A stretch of 64,000 nucleotides of DNA from Pyrenopolyporus hunteri (lineage: Eukaryota > Ascomycota > Sordariomycetes > Xylariales > Hypoxylaceae): contig CADCXC010000009.1 of NCBI GenBank assembly GCA_902806595.1, positions 2,542,001 to 2,606,000 on the forward strand, written 5' to 3'. This document shows positions 12,767 to 23,945 of the stretch, piece by piece. Both the position numbers and the translations under genes were made by a program. The first letter of the stretch is position 1. Each line of letters begins with the position of its first letter. Below the pieces are notes generated by a model. It saw only the letters and a program-made list of their open reading frames with translations, was not told where the DNA came from and did no database searches.

Positions 12767-13361
12767 ATGGCAGCCGACGACATCTCCTCGAGCGCCAAAG
12801 CCAGAGCCGGCGAGTTGCTCGCCTATAGTCAGCGTCAAGTCGACCGAGTTGTGAGCCCGCCCACGCGACAGAAAGCCTATGACTGGGTTTCCGATTTCTC
12901 GACGGAGAGACCCGTCCTGTTTGTAAGCCCCTTCCACGCGCTCGCCACCTAAACAACCAATCGCATTAACATCTATCTCCCATCGTCTCTAGTCTTTCGT
13001 TGCCTTCCAATTTGCTCTTTCCCTCGTGCCTCTTCTGCTCTTCATAAGCTTCGCTACAACGACGATAGCTGTATCCGTGATCTCCGCCATCTTGTTCTCG
13101 CTTTTCTGGATCGGAATCGCTACGCTCTTCCTCGTTCCGACCCTCTTCGTCACCTTTAGCATAGCCCTGCTGCTCTGGGCCTGGGCAGCCGCCACATTCT
13201 TCGCCGGCCGCTGGGTCTACGATAGGTCGCCGTTCGGGATCGACGGAGACAGCAAGGGAGCGGCTAGTGCCGCCGGCGAAAAGAAGGTCATCTTTGGGAA
13301 GGAAAACGGTACTGGCACAGACTATAACATCAAGGCCGAGACGGCCGAGGTAAAGGAATAG
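12767..13361 (+). CDS. Promethin-like (Ldo16/LDAF1 family) membrane protein
   Basis: Small integral membrane protein of 174 residues, exons 12767-12922 and 12993-13361 (intron ends in ctctag). A charged N-terminus of about 50 residues includes 'RAGELLAYSQRQVDRVV'. It is followed by an almost uninterrupted hydrophobic block of about 65 residues (roughly 53-120; pieces 'LVPLLLFISFATTTIAV', 'WIGIATLFLVPTLF'), then 'AGRWVYDRSPFG' and a polar acidic tail. This architecture fits the promethin domain family, whose yeast member Ldo16 acts at seipin-marked sites of lipid-droplet formation in the ER. That function is inferred from architecture and composition, not from a diagnostic catalytic motif. A generic small hydrophobic ER protein remains possible. 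Its 3' end converges on the DUF89 gene. Confidence 0.7.
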
Positions 13362-13771
13362 ATCGCCGGCGAGGTCGTGTGGATCATGATGGAGGTCGGC
13401 TGGTTCATGATCCGCCAGGGTACTGTGGCGCTGTTGAAGCTCAGGTTCTGGCTGTAAAATAGCATTAGTCCGCCGACCACTTTTAGTCAACCGGATTGAC
13501 GTGTTGGTGTGAGAGCGATTATGCGTCGGCGTTTGGTTTCCATACAGATACCCATGGCGAGATGGGGGGAAACGGTCAACGGTTGGTTAAGGAGCGATAG
13601 GACGGACCTAATTTAATATCGATAGGTACACAAGCAGCATTAATATTGAAATACGGCATACGGTTATCCACTGCGATACGAGCTCTGGCATGGCGATCTT
13701 TTACCAGTCTTCACGCTAATATCTTGAGTCTAGTCTATTTACAAAATATCCGGGTGGGGGCAGGATATCCA
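13362..13771. other. Short convergent intergenic region
   Basis: About 0.4 kb between the 3' ends of the promethin-like and DUF89 genes. No gene or repeat recognised. Confidence 0.6.
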
Positions 13772-15552
13772 TCATTTACCCTCCGAAAAGGATACGACAG
13801 CCCACTTGCCACTCCAAGCCCATTTTCGTGCGCCGCTGTCTCCGCCCCCATCTTCTGTGGCCCGAATTTCTTCGTCCTGGCCCGGTTTGAGCCCGACGAC
13901 GACGTCAGCTTTGCATGTTCGGAGGGCAAGGACGTTTACCCCCGAACCGGGGCCAAGGGGCCCAATGGCTTCGGTAAAGGGCGTCGTCGGATCCCATGCA
14001 GCCTATTTACATCAGCATTAGGTTCCTAAACCTGTCAACCGGTTACAGTGGACCGCGCAGCCGGACTTACATCGCCAGTTAACTTTCGGTAATTCAGGTC
14101 ACCTTTAAATATGACAACCTCGCTCGTCTTTAGATCTTCGTACAGATCCTTCTCTACAGGTGGAAGTCTCCAATAGCTGCCTGGATGGGTCCAGAAGGAG
14201 TTGGGTCTCAGAATAACTTGGCCCTCCGCGTGCATCCGCGCCCATTCCTGGAAGAGGAAGCCGAGATCCGCGGTGTCTTTGTCGGATAGGGGGGAGGGGG
14301 TTTTATTTTGCAACTTATCGTCGTCGGACGGCGTTTCGTAGAATCGCTTCGGGTCGGCCAGGGCGCTAAGTAGAGCGGCGAAATCCGCTGGCAAGACGTC
14401 TGAGACAAACCAGGGTATCGACTTCGGGTGGAGAACGACAAGCGTGGCGAGTCCGGAAGATATCAGGTATCCGGCAAGGATCAGGTCGACGTATAGCTCG
14501 AACCCAGCATTGTCTAACACGATATCTACCCGACGCTCTTTCTTGCCGTCATTCTTGGCCTTTTTCAGCACCTCATATGTTTCGCCTAAGTCATTAACTA
14601 GAATGTTCTTTTCCGAGGCTTTTCTAGCTTCGGAGCCTTGTAGTTTTTGAATGTCCTCGTAAGTCAGGCTAGTTAGGAGAGATAGGTCCGTAGCGTTGCC
14701 CCATAAGCAAATTTCACACATTTCAAAGAACAGGATCTTCTCGGCCTCGTCTTTTTCAGCAGCAGTCATACTCTTATGATGCTCCATCTGCGTCACTAGG
14801 TCCTTATATCGGGCAGCGAGCTCGAGAACAGCGGGCCGAGACGACCGAAAGGTCTTAATCTTCTGTCGATAGAATACGTCGTAAGTCTTCCAATGTTTAG
14901 AGAGACTAAACGATGTATGGAGGCGCCTGTGTTTTCCGTTAGCCCGATCTAACCCTTCGTTTGCGGTGTTAGTCCTCTATTCCTGGGCGCTTTAGTACCT
15001 ATAGAGATAGCACTCGCAGAAGAGCCAAGGTATGTTGAACCAGGATGGAGTGCCCAGCTGCTCCAGTTCGCGGTTATAGATCGCTACGTCAGTACCACCG
15101 TCGTCTCTTATGGGCCTACGCGCAAATTAACATATGAGTCCCCCTACTGTCAATTAGCAAGTTGTTGTTACGACTTACGTGAGCTGCCGGTCGTGTTGGA
15201 GCTCATATTTGAGCCGTGCCAGTTCTTCTATAATCTTCTTTCCCTCATCTTGCTTTTCAGAGTCCTCGCACTCGGACACGGAACGATATAAATCGTCGAT
15301 AGCTTGGGTCTGGGGAGGAGTGTCAGCGGGCACGCTCGTTGGGTACCAGGTAGGCTAGCGGCGCGATAAACTAACAATAATAACTGGCCATCGGTCCCGA
15401 GCAGATATGTACGCGAACGAGGACTTGTCACTCGTAAGATAGGGGGCTAATTAATGATTAGTCTTCAGATGTTCCCGTTTAGAGGAGCCAGCGGGGGCAT
15501 TATGCTGAGTGACGGAGTAGGCATGCTTACGAGTCTTGGTGTCATACTCCAT
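13772..15552 (-). CDS. DUF89 / ARMT1-like damage-control phosphatase
   Basis: Metal-dependent phosphatase family (Pfam DUF89, subfamily III). Yeast and human relatives hydrolyse damaged or surplus phosphometabolites such as fructose-1-phosphate; human ARMT1 was also reported to methylate carboxyl groups. Six exons: 15552-15531, 15446-15376, 15309-15179, 15115-14999, 14926-14071, 14002-13772; 475 residues, normal for the family. Seen: 'TSDKSSFAYISARDRWP' at the N-terminus, 'IRDDGGTDVAIYNRELEQLG', 'LFCECYLYRR', the fold core 'WGNATDLS', metal-site 'VLDNAGFELYVDLILAGYL', 'VSDVLPADFAALL', 'VIFKGDLNYRKLTGD', then across the last intron 'TPFTEAIGPLG' and 'LALRTCKADVVVGL'. Start and first exon (22 nt) rest on frame and homology to the usual 'MEYDTKT' type start. 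All family motifs are present. Confidence 0.9.
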
Positions 15553-15760
15553 CTTGACTTGGAGACGAGGGCTGAATCTGTCGCAAATAGGCGATCTTCA
15601 ACACTTCTTCTTCGCCGAAGGGAGGATAAAGGTTTAGCACTTCGTTAATATCACCCTTTTAGGTGTACGTTTTTAAGGGGTATTTTCGTATGTATATATG
15701 GGAAAGTCTTGGAGGGGTAGGTATCCTACGTGTGGCGGGGTAGCTCCGACGCTGTGTTCC

Positions 15761-15805
15761 TGTATTGTATTGTACTGTACTGTACTGTACTGTACTGTAC
15801 TGTAC
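15761..15805. repeat. TGTAC/TGTAT pentanucleotide microsatellite
   Basis: Nine 5-bp units in a row, two TGTAT followed by seven TGTAC. No spacer structure, so a simple tandem repeat. Confidence 0.95.
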
Positions 15806-17658
15806 ATACATATGCTTCAGTAACAGGGTTAAACTTGCTCCGATAGATAATATGACCGTATACAGTATAGCCCATAACAGCGAATCAGAACTAAAGGCTG
15901 TTCGAATCTTGAATGGGAGAAGGCGCACTAGATGTGGAGTGCGAGGTGGGTATTGTACCTGACGATTTCGCGCGCTTCAGGGGTTTTATGGGCCTTTCAG
16001 GAACAACCTTACAGAATAATCTCTTTCTAACGGACGCGTGGGTCCTTTTCTTTCTCTCAACAGAGTTGAGATATGACACGTTCTAGATATATACCCATCT
16101 ACGCGACTTACTTCACGCCTGCGTCGATACAGATTGGTGGATGCCGGTCCTGCAAGATATCCGCTCCCTACGCCTCGACCCGGAAATATGTAACGCAGTT
16201 TGACTCGTCCGTTGGGTGCTTATAGACACGATACTCGTCCTCATATGAGTCCATATGCCTTATATATATCACCTACCCACTTATGCACTCAAGGAATTAT
16301 AATGGTTAGCATGGACCGAAGACATCTTAGAGACTACAGAACTTTACGGACCATGTGGGAAGGCCTGGGTCGGTAACATACCCGAAACCTTGGATCGTCT
16401 TAAGCATTCCCGGACAACGCAAGGCTAGCAACTTCCTTACAGTCCGACGTCTATTTCCTTCTTCAACTTCTTTGACCCCTAAATAAGATGGGAAACAAGG
16501 ATGTCATGATCTCGCAGATGCTAGAGTACGTTGGTTCCTTCGACCTTCGACCGTACCTGAGCGCGGGGTCAGTATTTGAGCAACGAGCGGCCCACTCTAG
16601 GCCATAGGTACGAAAGTCACCCAGAACTGATATCTCCAAGGTGTAGAACTAGGAATATCTTAAGTTAGGTAGAATCAAGAGATACACCACGTCAAGTATG
16701 TGGTTTACAGCCGCATCTGTATCTAGATGTTGCTCTATGTTCGTTGCTCACTTCCTATAGTAAGATATGCGACATCAGGGCAAACGGGCCCCGGCAACCC
16801 TACTACTACAATAGTAGATACTCTTCTCATGGCCCTCCCGCTTCACTCACAATAACGCCACCTCAGTTTTAATTGACATATGGAGATATATACTCTGTTC
16901 ATCGAAGGAAGAGCGTCACTCATATAGAATCGCCTGGGGACCTAGGTTATGAAACGTCCATTATAAAGCAAAGGTCGAGCCACGCCTCAGTTTCAACACG
17001 CAATATGTCGGTATCAGGTACCTACCTACCTACCAACCAGATGGTTAAGAGCCGCTATGACAGGTAGGTACCCTGCTAGATGCGATACCTGCTCAGCTAA
17101 AATATAGTTGTGACACCACAGCTACCTCTTCGCCCTTACACGCGGCACGAGCTAAACAACATCAGTGGATATCGAATGCTGAGGCGTTCCGAGTCGGGTT
17201 TACAGCCCGTCTATTCACCCTTACCGCGATATTGTGTACCTACGTACGTGATTGAGAGAGGAACTCGAAGAGGTATACCGTGATCTCTCAAGTATAGTAA
17301 ACAGCAGCGCCTCCGAGCCTCTCCCATATATTCTAACACAATATTACAGTGGAAAATTCGAAGAAGGGATCTAAACATAAGATATATATCGAACTAGTCG
17401 AACTCACGTTCTTCATAACTCACACTAACTGTGACTAATGCCAAGATGCTGGAACAATAGAGGACAGTAGCTGGTAATGCCAGGACCGAGACTCGTACGG
17501 CGTAGCTGCGGCATCGAAGCGACGTGGAGCGGCGGGTAGGTAATACTACGTTGTATAGGAGCCTGGGCATAGCCAAAGTCCAACCGTGATAGGTCATAGA
17601 TCCGTTCGCTATCGTATGCAGCAGGGATCGAACCTTGTACCAACCCCCACCCATCATC

Positions 17659-17677
17659 TTATCAGACGATCTGATAA
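17659..17677. promoter_or_regulatory. Paired GATA-factor sites, candidate iron-repressor (SreA/Sre1-type) operator
   Basis: TTATCAGA is followed three bases on by ATCTGATAA, so two GATA sites face each other in 19 bp. The right half equals the published Aspergillus SreA consensus ATCWGATAA; the left half, read on the minus strand, matches eight of nine positions. It lies about 370 bp upstream of the siderophore transporter start, where an iron-responsive repressor would be expected. Binding is inference. Confidence 0.5.
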
Positions 17678-18046
17678 AATTTTCGTGTTCTTTGATCGTT
17701 GTCGGCAGGAGGAAGATTTCGGAAGGCATCAAATCACCTACCCGCCCGTCTCCCGGCTATATTACTCGTTCAAGTGAAGTGTCCTGGACGACGTTGGAAT
17801 TTGGATCCGCCATCGGCCTCTATTAGGCTTCGAGACCTAACATCGTTATGTTGAAGTTCCAAGCAGGGGCTGGGAGGTGATTCTGGGCCTAATGAGTGAG
17901 GATATTGTTTTGCAGTCATACGAAGTTTCTTAAGTATCTGCCGATCTCTACTTAACATATGTCGGGAACCAGCCTCCCCCCCTCGACTCGACCTAATCCG
18001 CCTCTGTCGAGTGTGACACCTGGGAACAAGATACACACAACTTGCT

Positions 18047-20065
18047 ATGACGACTATCCCTCCTACCGAGGCGCGTGCCTCAAACGGCCGTGATATCGAG
18101 AAGGACCTTTACCCGGCCCAGCCTGCAGCTGACATGCCCGAGGGACCCAAAACCGAGTCCGAAGACGGCTCGTCGCACGTGCAGGAAGGTGTGAAACGGG
18201 TCGAAGCAATCACCACCGTCTGGTCTAAGAAAGCTCTATGGTCTACTTTTGCGCTGTAAGACGTCTATACCGACAACATCCGTTCAAGAAATCCTGACAC
18301 CATGTAGTCTTTGGCTCGTATGCTTCGTATCCGCGCTGCTCTCGGCGGTCGAGGGCGCCTTGTCACCTTATGTCACGTCGTCCTTCTCCAAGCATGGCCT
18401 ACTATCCGTTATTAATATCGCCGCAAGAGTGATCGGCGGTGTCGTCACGCTTAGTGTTGGCAAGCTTATAGATATCAGGGGGCGCATGGAGGGTTTCGTG
18501 GGGTCACTACTCCTCATCACCATCGGCATGGTTATGAAGGCCACTTGTCAAAACGTCGAGACCTATGCCGCCGCTCAGGTTTTTACCTGGGTTGGCAAGG
18601 TCGCACTCGGGTTTATCATCGAGGTCTTCGTCGCCGATATCACTACACTGAAAAACCGAATGTTCATTTTCGCTATTAACTCGACCCCTAACCTTGCTAC
18701 TACCTTCGCCGGTCCCAAGATTGCCGAGCTTTTTTACACGGAAGTCAACTTTAGATGGGCGTTCGGTGCTTTCACCATCATCTTACTAGGGGTGTCCCTT
18801 CCAGTAATCGCCATTCTCTATTACCATGAACGAAAAGCAAAAAAGCTAGGCATCCTTCGCCCAAAATCGGGTCGCACGCCACTACAGTCGACCATTCACT
18901 ATGTCATCGAATTCGATCGTAAGTAATGCCGAGCGCCGGCAAGAGGAGAGGACCCTGCTAACGTATTATGCCCTGTCCAGTTGTCGGCGCAATCTTCATT
19001 TCCGCAGGGTTCACGCTCATTCTCCTTCCCTTCAGTCTCGTGAACTCGGCGTCCCACTCCTGGAAAAGCGCAAGCGTCATTGTTATGATCGTGATGGGTG
19101 TGGTCTGCCTTGCCACATTCGCCATCTGGGAGAAATTCTTTGCCCGCGTCAATTTCTTCCCCTTTGAATTCCTGAAGGATAGAACCTTCTTGGGTGCTGT
19201 GATGTCGCATTTCATAGTTTTCATGACCACTTTGTCAGTTCGCTTCTTCTAATTACCAGATCCCCCTTACCCGACTGACTTAAGGCTGACGCTCGATTTG
19301 ATTACTGTAGTGTCTGGGATGCGTATTACAGCTCCTATCTTCAAGTGGTCCACGACCTAAGCATCAGCGTCTCAAATTATGTGCTTAATGCCTATTCACT
19401 CACGTCGTACTTTACCGGCCCATTTGTCGCATTGTGAGCGCATCAGAACACCCCATATCGTTGATAGCAGGCTAATGCTCCCCTTCCCTCTCCTTAGATA
19501 CATCCATTACACCGGCCACGTCAAGTATCCGGCATTGATTGCTATTCCCATTTACCTGCTCGGCACAGCTCTGATAATATACTTCAGAGTACCCGGCGCT
19601 GACGTCGGTTATCTCGCCATGTGCCAAGTCCTCGTGGGCTTTGGTGTCGGCATGATTGGACAGATGTCGCAGCTCATTACCATGGCTTCCGTAAGACACC
19701 AAGACGTCGCCGTCGCCCTAGCTATATATGGTTTATTCGGTTCCGTCGGTTCTTCCGTCGGCTACGCCGTTGCTGGTGGCATGTGGACCAACATTCTTCC
19801 TGCCAAGTTATATGAATACCTCCCCGAGGGTAGCAAGAACATGACCGCTACTATTTATGGAGATATAAGAGAGCAAATGGCTTATCCAATTGGGAACCCG
19901 ATCAGAGACGCTGTTATCGCAGCGTATGGGGACGTTATGAGAAAAATGGTTATCGTCGGTTCCTCGTTGATCCCTCTAACGATTATCTGCGTCATTGTCT
20001 GGAAAAACATCAACGTTAGGAAGCTTGAAACGGTCGAGAAGAGAGCTAGGGGTAACGTATTCTAA
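18047..20065 (+). CDS. MFS siderophore-iron transporter (Sit1/MirB type)
   Basis: Predicted proton-driven importer of ferri-siderophores, 587 residues in five exons: 18047-18255, 18308-18918, 18981-19233, 19311-19433, 19498-20065 (sum divisible by three). A hydrophilic acidic N-terminus of about 60 residues precedes the first helix. Then come 'LVCFVSALLSAVEGALSPYVTS', MFS motif A 'GKLIDIRGRMEGF', 'TWVGKVALGFIIEVFVADIT', 'FNFRW'-like 'VNFRWAFGAFTI', 'YYHERKAKKLG' in the central loop, 'FEFLKDRTFLGAV', 'VWDAYYSSYLQVVHDLSIS', 'YIHYTGHVKYPALIAIPIYL', and a late extracytoplasmic loop 'IREQMAYPIGNPIRDAVIAAYG', all characteristic of fungal siderophore transporters. The frame is unbroken. A paired GATA site 370 bp upstream suggests repression in iron sufficiency. 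No siderophore synthetase is in the window. The particular siderophore cannot be told from sequence. Confidence 0.93.
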
Positions 20066-22193
20066 GCATCGATGTATTTTGTCCAGAAGCTTGGGAGGAC
20101 ACCCTATGTCGCTCTCAGAATAGCCTGCTTCGTTTAAATGGCCTGGATCTTTATGAGCCATACCTTCCCTATTACGATCAGTAATACTCTAACCGTTACC
20201 ACAATCTAGTTAATCAGTTACTTAGGTAGATACCTACTTTAGCAGCCTTGGATGGGCGATAATGGATAGATATAATCTTACAACACAACGGTGATTTACG
20301 TTCAAGCTAATCGCACCGCCTATTTCTGACCTAATATGGCATCACCCCCTACTACCACTTAAATAAGTCGCACCGCACCGTATTATAGAACTGCCAGAAA
20401 GACTCTAAGTTAGGTGGTGTGTGTTGTGTCGAGGGGCTAACCCGTTTGCGCTGTCGTAGGAGAAAATTGATACGAGATACAAGATCAATACCAGTAAGAT
20501 GTCATGTCGAGTACCGTGCTTTCACAAAACGAGCCTATTTGGTGGGTAACTGGGTAATCCCTCGCGGAGTTGTGCCTGGATTCCAGCCACCAATGGCTGC
20601 CACTAATCTCGATATAATAAGAAATTCTAGGGCTGCGTTCCAAGACACGAGATAGGGGGCCGTAGGTAGGGCATAATATAACGTATATACCACCTAGCTG
20701 AGGGAACGCGTCTGAAACCTCAGTGACGCAGCGCTTAAGTCAAGTAATCAGAATCGCACGCCAGTTGCCCCATAATATCCTTGCGATGTGAGCAATGCGG
20801 CCGTAATATAATTCGCGATTCCCAGTATTCGATTACAACGACGCAGGGTTCAGTCATAATGTTGTATAAACCCCATACCCCGTCTTGTGTATCCCCTCCG
20901 AAATGCGCTTGCGGTAAATAGGAAGGCGTAAAATCAAGCAAGCATGTGAGGTATAGATATCGCTACCTACCTATATTGTTGGTCCTTGTTAGTTACAAGA
21001 ATTGTCTCGACTCGTTGGAAGTTGCCAGGATGTTCCGGAGTCTTGGTTACATGTAATGTTTAGTCGAATTTCTCTACGCCCCTTCCGATAGTAAGTTGAA
21101 TAGTGTAAAGGTAGTATTCTAATGAAAGTATAAGGCTTTAATTACCTCTAGGTAGGTAGATACTAGAGCTTCTACGGTGAGTTATTCGTTATCGAGCTTT
21201 TCCGTAAGACTTATAACCGTTTAGGTGAGGTGAGATAGTACTTCACCAGTGCCTTGATTCTTATACCCTTCCTAAAGTTAAAGCTAAGGTGTTCTGTCAC
21301 TATAGGGCTCATTACAAGGCCTGTGATTATTAAACACTTCGCTTTTGAAGAGTGAAAAAAAAAAAAAAACCCTTCCTCGTTGATTCTCCAGGATATGGTT
21401 ACCTGTGCTGTGTTGCCACTGTGCAGAGTCTCAACTGGACGGTGCCCGGAAAGTCTAACTTAAAGACTTGATATTCATTTCCATTCCACTATCTTTCAAT
21501 GTTTAAGAACAAGAATCTTTCAGTGTCTCTCGGCTACGTCTCATTCCCTATGCCGATAATGGCCGCGATTATAATACAAGTCCACGTGCGAGACACCACG
21601 TGTTGACCGTACCTGGTGTCAGGGCTAGCGGGCTCAAACTTTATGTCGATGAATAAGACAACGGTCTCGGATTATGAGGCCATATGGATATTCCCACGGG
21701 GATATACCGCTTAAATATCATCGCATAGAAACGCGTCGGGCTTATTCTCGAAAAGTCGGGGGTTCTCTCTTGTAAGGGTCGAGGCGGGCGCACTAGCAGT
21801 TAAGACCGTGTACGGGGTTTAACTAATAAAGAAGGATTATTAGTGTCTGGATATGAAGCGAGGAAGATCTTAAAGATTCGCGAAGCCCGCCATGTATGTA
21901 TTTACCATAGTGTGTAGGTAGGTGTTATCGAAACAGGAAAGGCTCATCGTTAATCTATTTGGTGGTATTCTAACCCCGAGGTGTCTTTCCTCAATTCTAT
22001 CAGCCTTCATCGTCAGATCTGAGATACTCGGTGGTTCGGTACGCAATACTTTATCCTCGTATCGTATCCAATTGAGTCGTCGTTGGGGCCTCGTACGCGC
22101 CCATAAAGAGAGTCAATTCGCCCTCTAACCCCAAGTAACCTACACGCCATATCAAACCGAAACCCCAGGCGAGAACATAGGGCGGCCAACAGT
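20066..22193. other. Intergenic, 2.1 kb, AT-leaning
   Basis: No supported gene. Includes an A-run at about 21355-21369 and scattered CCTAGGTAGGTA motifs (for example near 21160). Open frames are under 80 codons and not recognisable. Confidence 0.55.
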
Positions 22194-22634
22194 ATGTGCA
22201 CATATTACTACCTCCATTACCATCATTTAGCCCCTTGCAGGCGGGATATAGAGTACATAATTCACTACTCATTCTGTCCAAATTCACATACCGGAGCGTC
22301 AGCTCCAGGTTCCCAAGGTTCCGTCGACTTCGGCGACATTGTCCATAGAGAGGGGTTAATACGACGACCATGCGAGTCGCTTACCTACGCTCCAGAGTAT
22401 AGCTCTATCGGGGGATTAGACTGCAACAACTCCCGTATGACTGGCGGTTGCCTCATCTCGCAGCAGTGCAGTACCGGAAGTTGCAGACTAGAGGATCTCG
22501 GTGGGAGTTGGATTTGCTGCCGGTGTAGCCGCGGAGGGAACACGCTCAGGTGGTGCGTCCGTCCGATGAGGAAGATCCCCGATGCCCTTTGTTACCATGC
22601 CATATGCCAGCAATGCCGTCCGTACCGCAGGTAG
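22194..22634 (+). CDS. Small Cys/His-rich protein, copy 1 of a tandem family
   Basis: Unrecognised protein of 146 residues in one exon, starting 'MCTYYYLHYHHLAPC'. Its core follows the same spacing as the two downstream neighbours: C-x4-C-x8-W-x-C-C-x-C-x9-C, here 'CSTGSC', 'GGSWICCRC' and 'RWC'. It ends with C-x-H-x2-C-x2-C, here 'CYHAICQQC'. The regular cysteine/histidine spacing suggests structural zinc binding. No secretion signal is evident, which argues against a disulfide-rich effector. This copy is the most diverged: the CGH of the other two is CYH, one of the paired cysteines is isoleucine, and the N-terminal C-x-H pair has lost its histidine. It may be decaying or newly specialised. 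The start shares 'MC' with the paralogue at 23529. Confidence 0.6.
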   Translation: MCTYYYLHYHHLAPCRRDIEYIIHYSFCPNSHTGASAPGSQGSVDFGDIVHREGLIRRPCESLTYAPEYSSIGGLDCNNSRMTGGCLISQQCSTGSCRLEDLGGSWICCRCSRGGNTLRWCVRPMRKIPDALCYHAICQQCRPYRR

Positions 22635-23528
22635 ATGGAACCAGTTGGCGAGATAGAATAGGGCAAAGACGTCGAAGAATTACTTGCCATAACTTCGAAT
22701 GATATTCCTTCCGCCAATGGATGTAGTTGTTCGTTTTCTTCTCTTCTCCTCAGCGCGGTTGAACGCGAGAGTAAAAAGGGTCCTATAGAAAATTATTGGG
22801 AGAGTGAGACCGCCGTCGAATCTGGGAAGCTAAGCTAGATTATATTGGTTGCATTATTGGGTTCTCATTACGAGGTCGGCGACTTCGCCACGTGGTAGCC
22901 TAATCCCATGTATGACAGCTTTGGATGGTTGAGCTAGTTGTTTAGAGGCCCTGCAGAGAATATTTTTGCTTTTCCAGAAGTAATCTGTCTTTCCGCACAA
23001 TGTGGCTTCCCGAGCGACCCTACATCATCTTGCGTGTACCCCAAGCGCCCCTAGATATGTGCCGCGCGGTTGACTGCTTCGCCCAGATCTCCGGATCGTC
23101 CGCCAGGTGGACCATAGCACCGGGACGTGATTCGACTGGATCAAATGACTACACCAAACTATAAGCAAATATTACTCTTTACACGTGGGGTTTAGATCAA
23201 TACTCCCGGGTTTAAAGAGGTTTACTCACGTCGGATTTGGTCGCCGACGTCCACTGATCTGCTTTGGTCGATCTGCGGGAATATACATGCCTGGACCTGA
23301 ATACAAGGAAAATTAAGCACGCTTCTTCCTGCGATACGCGAAAGGCGCAGCGGGAGACGGGTAATTCTAGAAGATAAGAAGCGTCGTTGCGCCGGCCACT
23401 GAAATTCTAAGCGAGGGCCGACGCGGTTGAAATATCTTAAATATTTTATCAGAATTAGCTCCGTTCCATGACCCCTATTCTACCCAACACCTAACATATC
23501 TCCGCTAAGAGAACCGCTTACTTACGCC
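22635..23528. other. Spacer between Cys-rich copies 1 and 2
   Basis: 0.9 kb without a recognisable gene. No further full copy of the C-x4-C-x8-W-x-CC core was seen. Confidence 0.5.
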
Positions 23529-23945
23529 ATGTGCACTGAGACCGCCTACACGCTTCGGTGCGAGCACGTTGTCACCCGGACCCTCTACTGCTCAGACGCT
23601 CCTTCGCCATCTCGACAGTCGCGCAAAGAACGGAGGACTTGTAACAGGGTTATTCGAAACGCCGTACCTTGGCCACCCCCACCACAGTTTGGAACGCAAG
23701 CCACATGCCCTCTGGCGAATTGTCCGTTCGAAGAACGAGGGGGGTATTGGAACTGCTGCTGGTGCGGCAAGGAGTGGAATGATCAGGGTTAGTCGAACTA
23801 AAGTCTTCGTCGGGATTCCTTGCTTTCCGTAGGATTCTAACGCACTCTAGGTCGTTGTGGTTGTGTGATGATTATCGACAGGCAGGAGTATCGTTGTGGC
23901 CATATTTGTTGTGAAACATGCGAAGCAGCCACCGAGGTTCAATAG
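23529..23945 (+). CDS. Small Cys/His-rich protein, copy 2 of a tandem family
   Basis: Unrecognised protein of 117 residues from two exons, 23529-23787 and 23851-23945 (donor gttagt, acceptor ctctag, 63-bp intron; frame restored). Order of motifs: 'MCTETAYTLRCEHVV' with C-x-H-x7-C ('CEHVVTRTLYC'), then 'CPLANC', 'GGYWNCCWCG', 'GRC', and after the intron 'CGHICCETC'. The same core spacing C-x4-C-x8-W-x-C-C-x-C-x9-C occurs in the copies at 22194 and 25169. The intron falls inside the x9 spacer, and only with it spliced does the conserved C-x-H-x2-C-x2-C tail appear, which supports the model. Probable zinc-binding protein of unknown role; the tail resembles the second half of RING-type sites, but no full RING consensus is present. 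Confidence 0.65.

Larger units (their letters stand above)
15553..18046. other. Intergenic, 2.5 kb
   Basis: No supported gene. Contains a TGTAC pentanucleotide array, scattered ACCTACCTACC motifs (about 17018-17070) and, at the 3' side, the promoter region of the siderophore transporter with paired GATA-type sites at 17659-17677. Short open frames at 17394-17826 resemble nothing known to me. Confidence 0.55.

Noticed and set aside
15761..15805. CRISPR-like repeat
   Set aside because: Perfect 5-bp units with no spacers, in a eukaryotic context: a simple microsatellite.
17585..17640. tRNA-like B box (GGTTCGATCCC on the minus strand)
   Set aside because: The T-arm stem pairs at only three of five positions and no matching A box or acceptor stem was found at the right distance.
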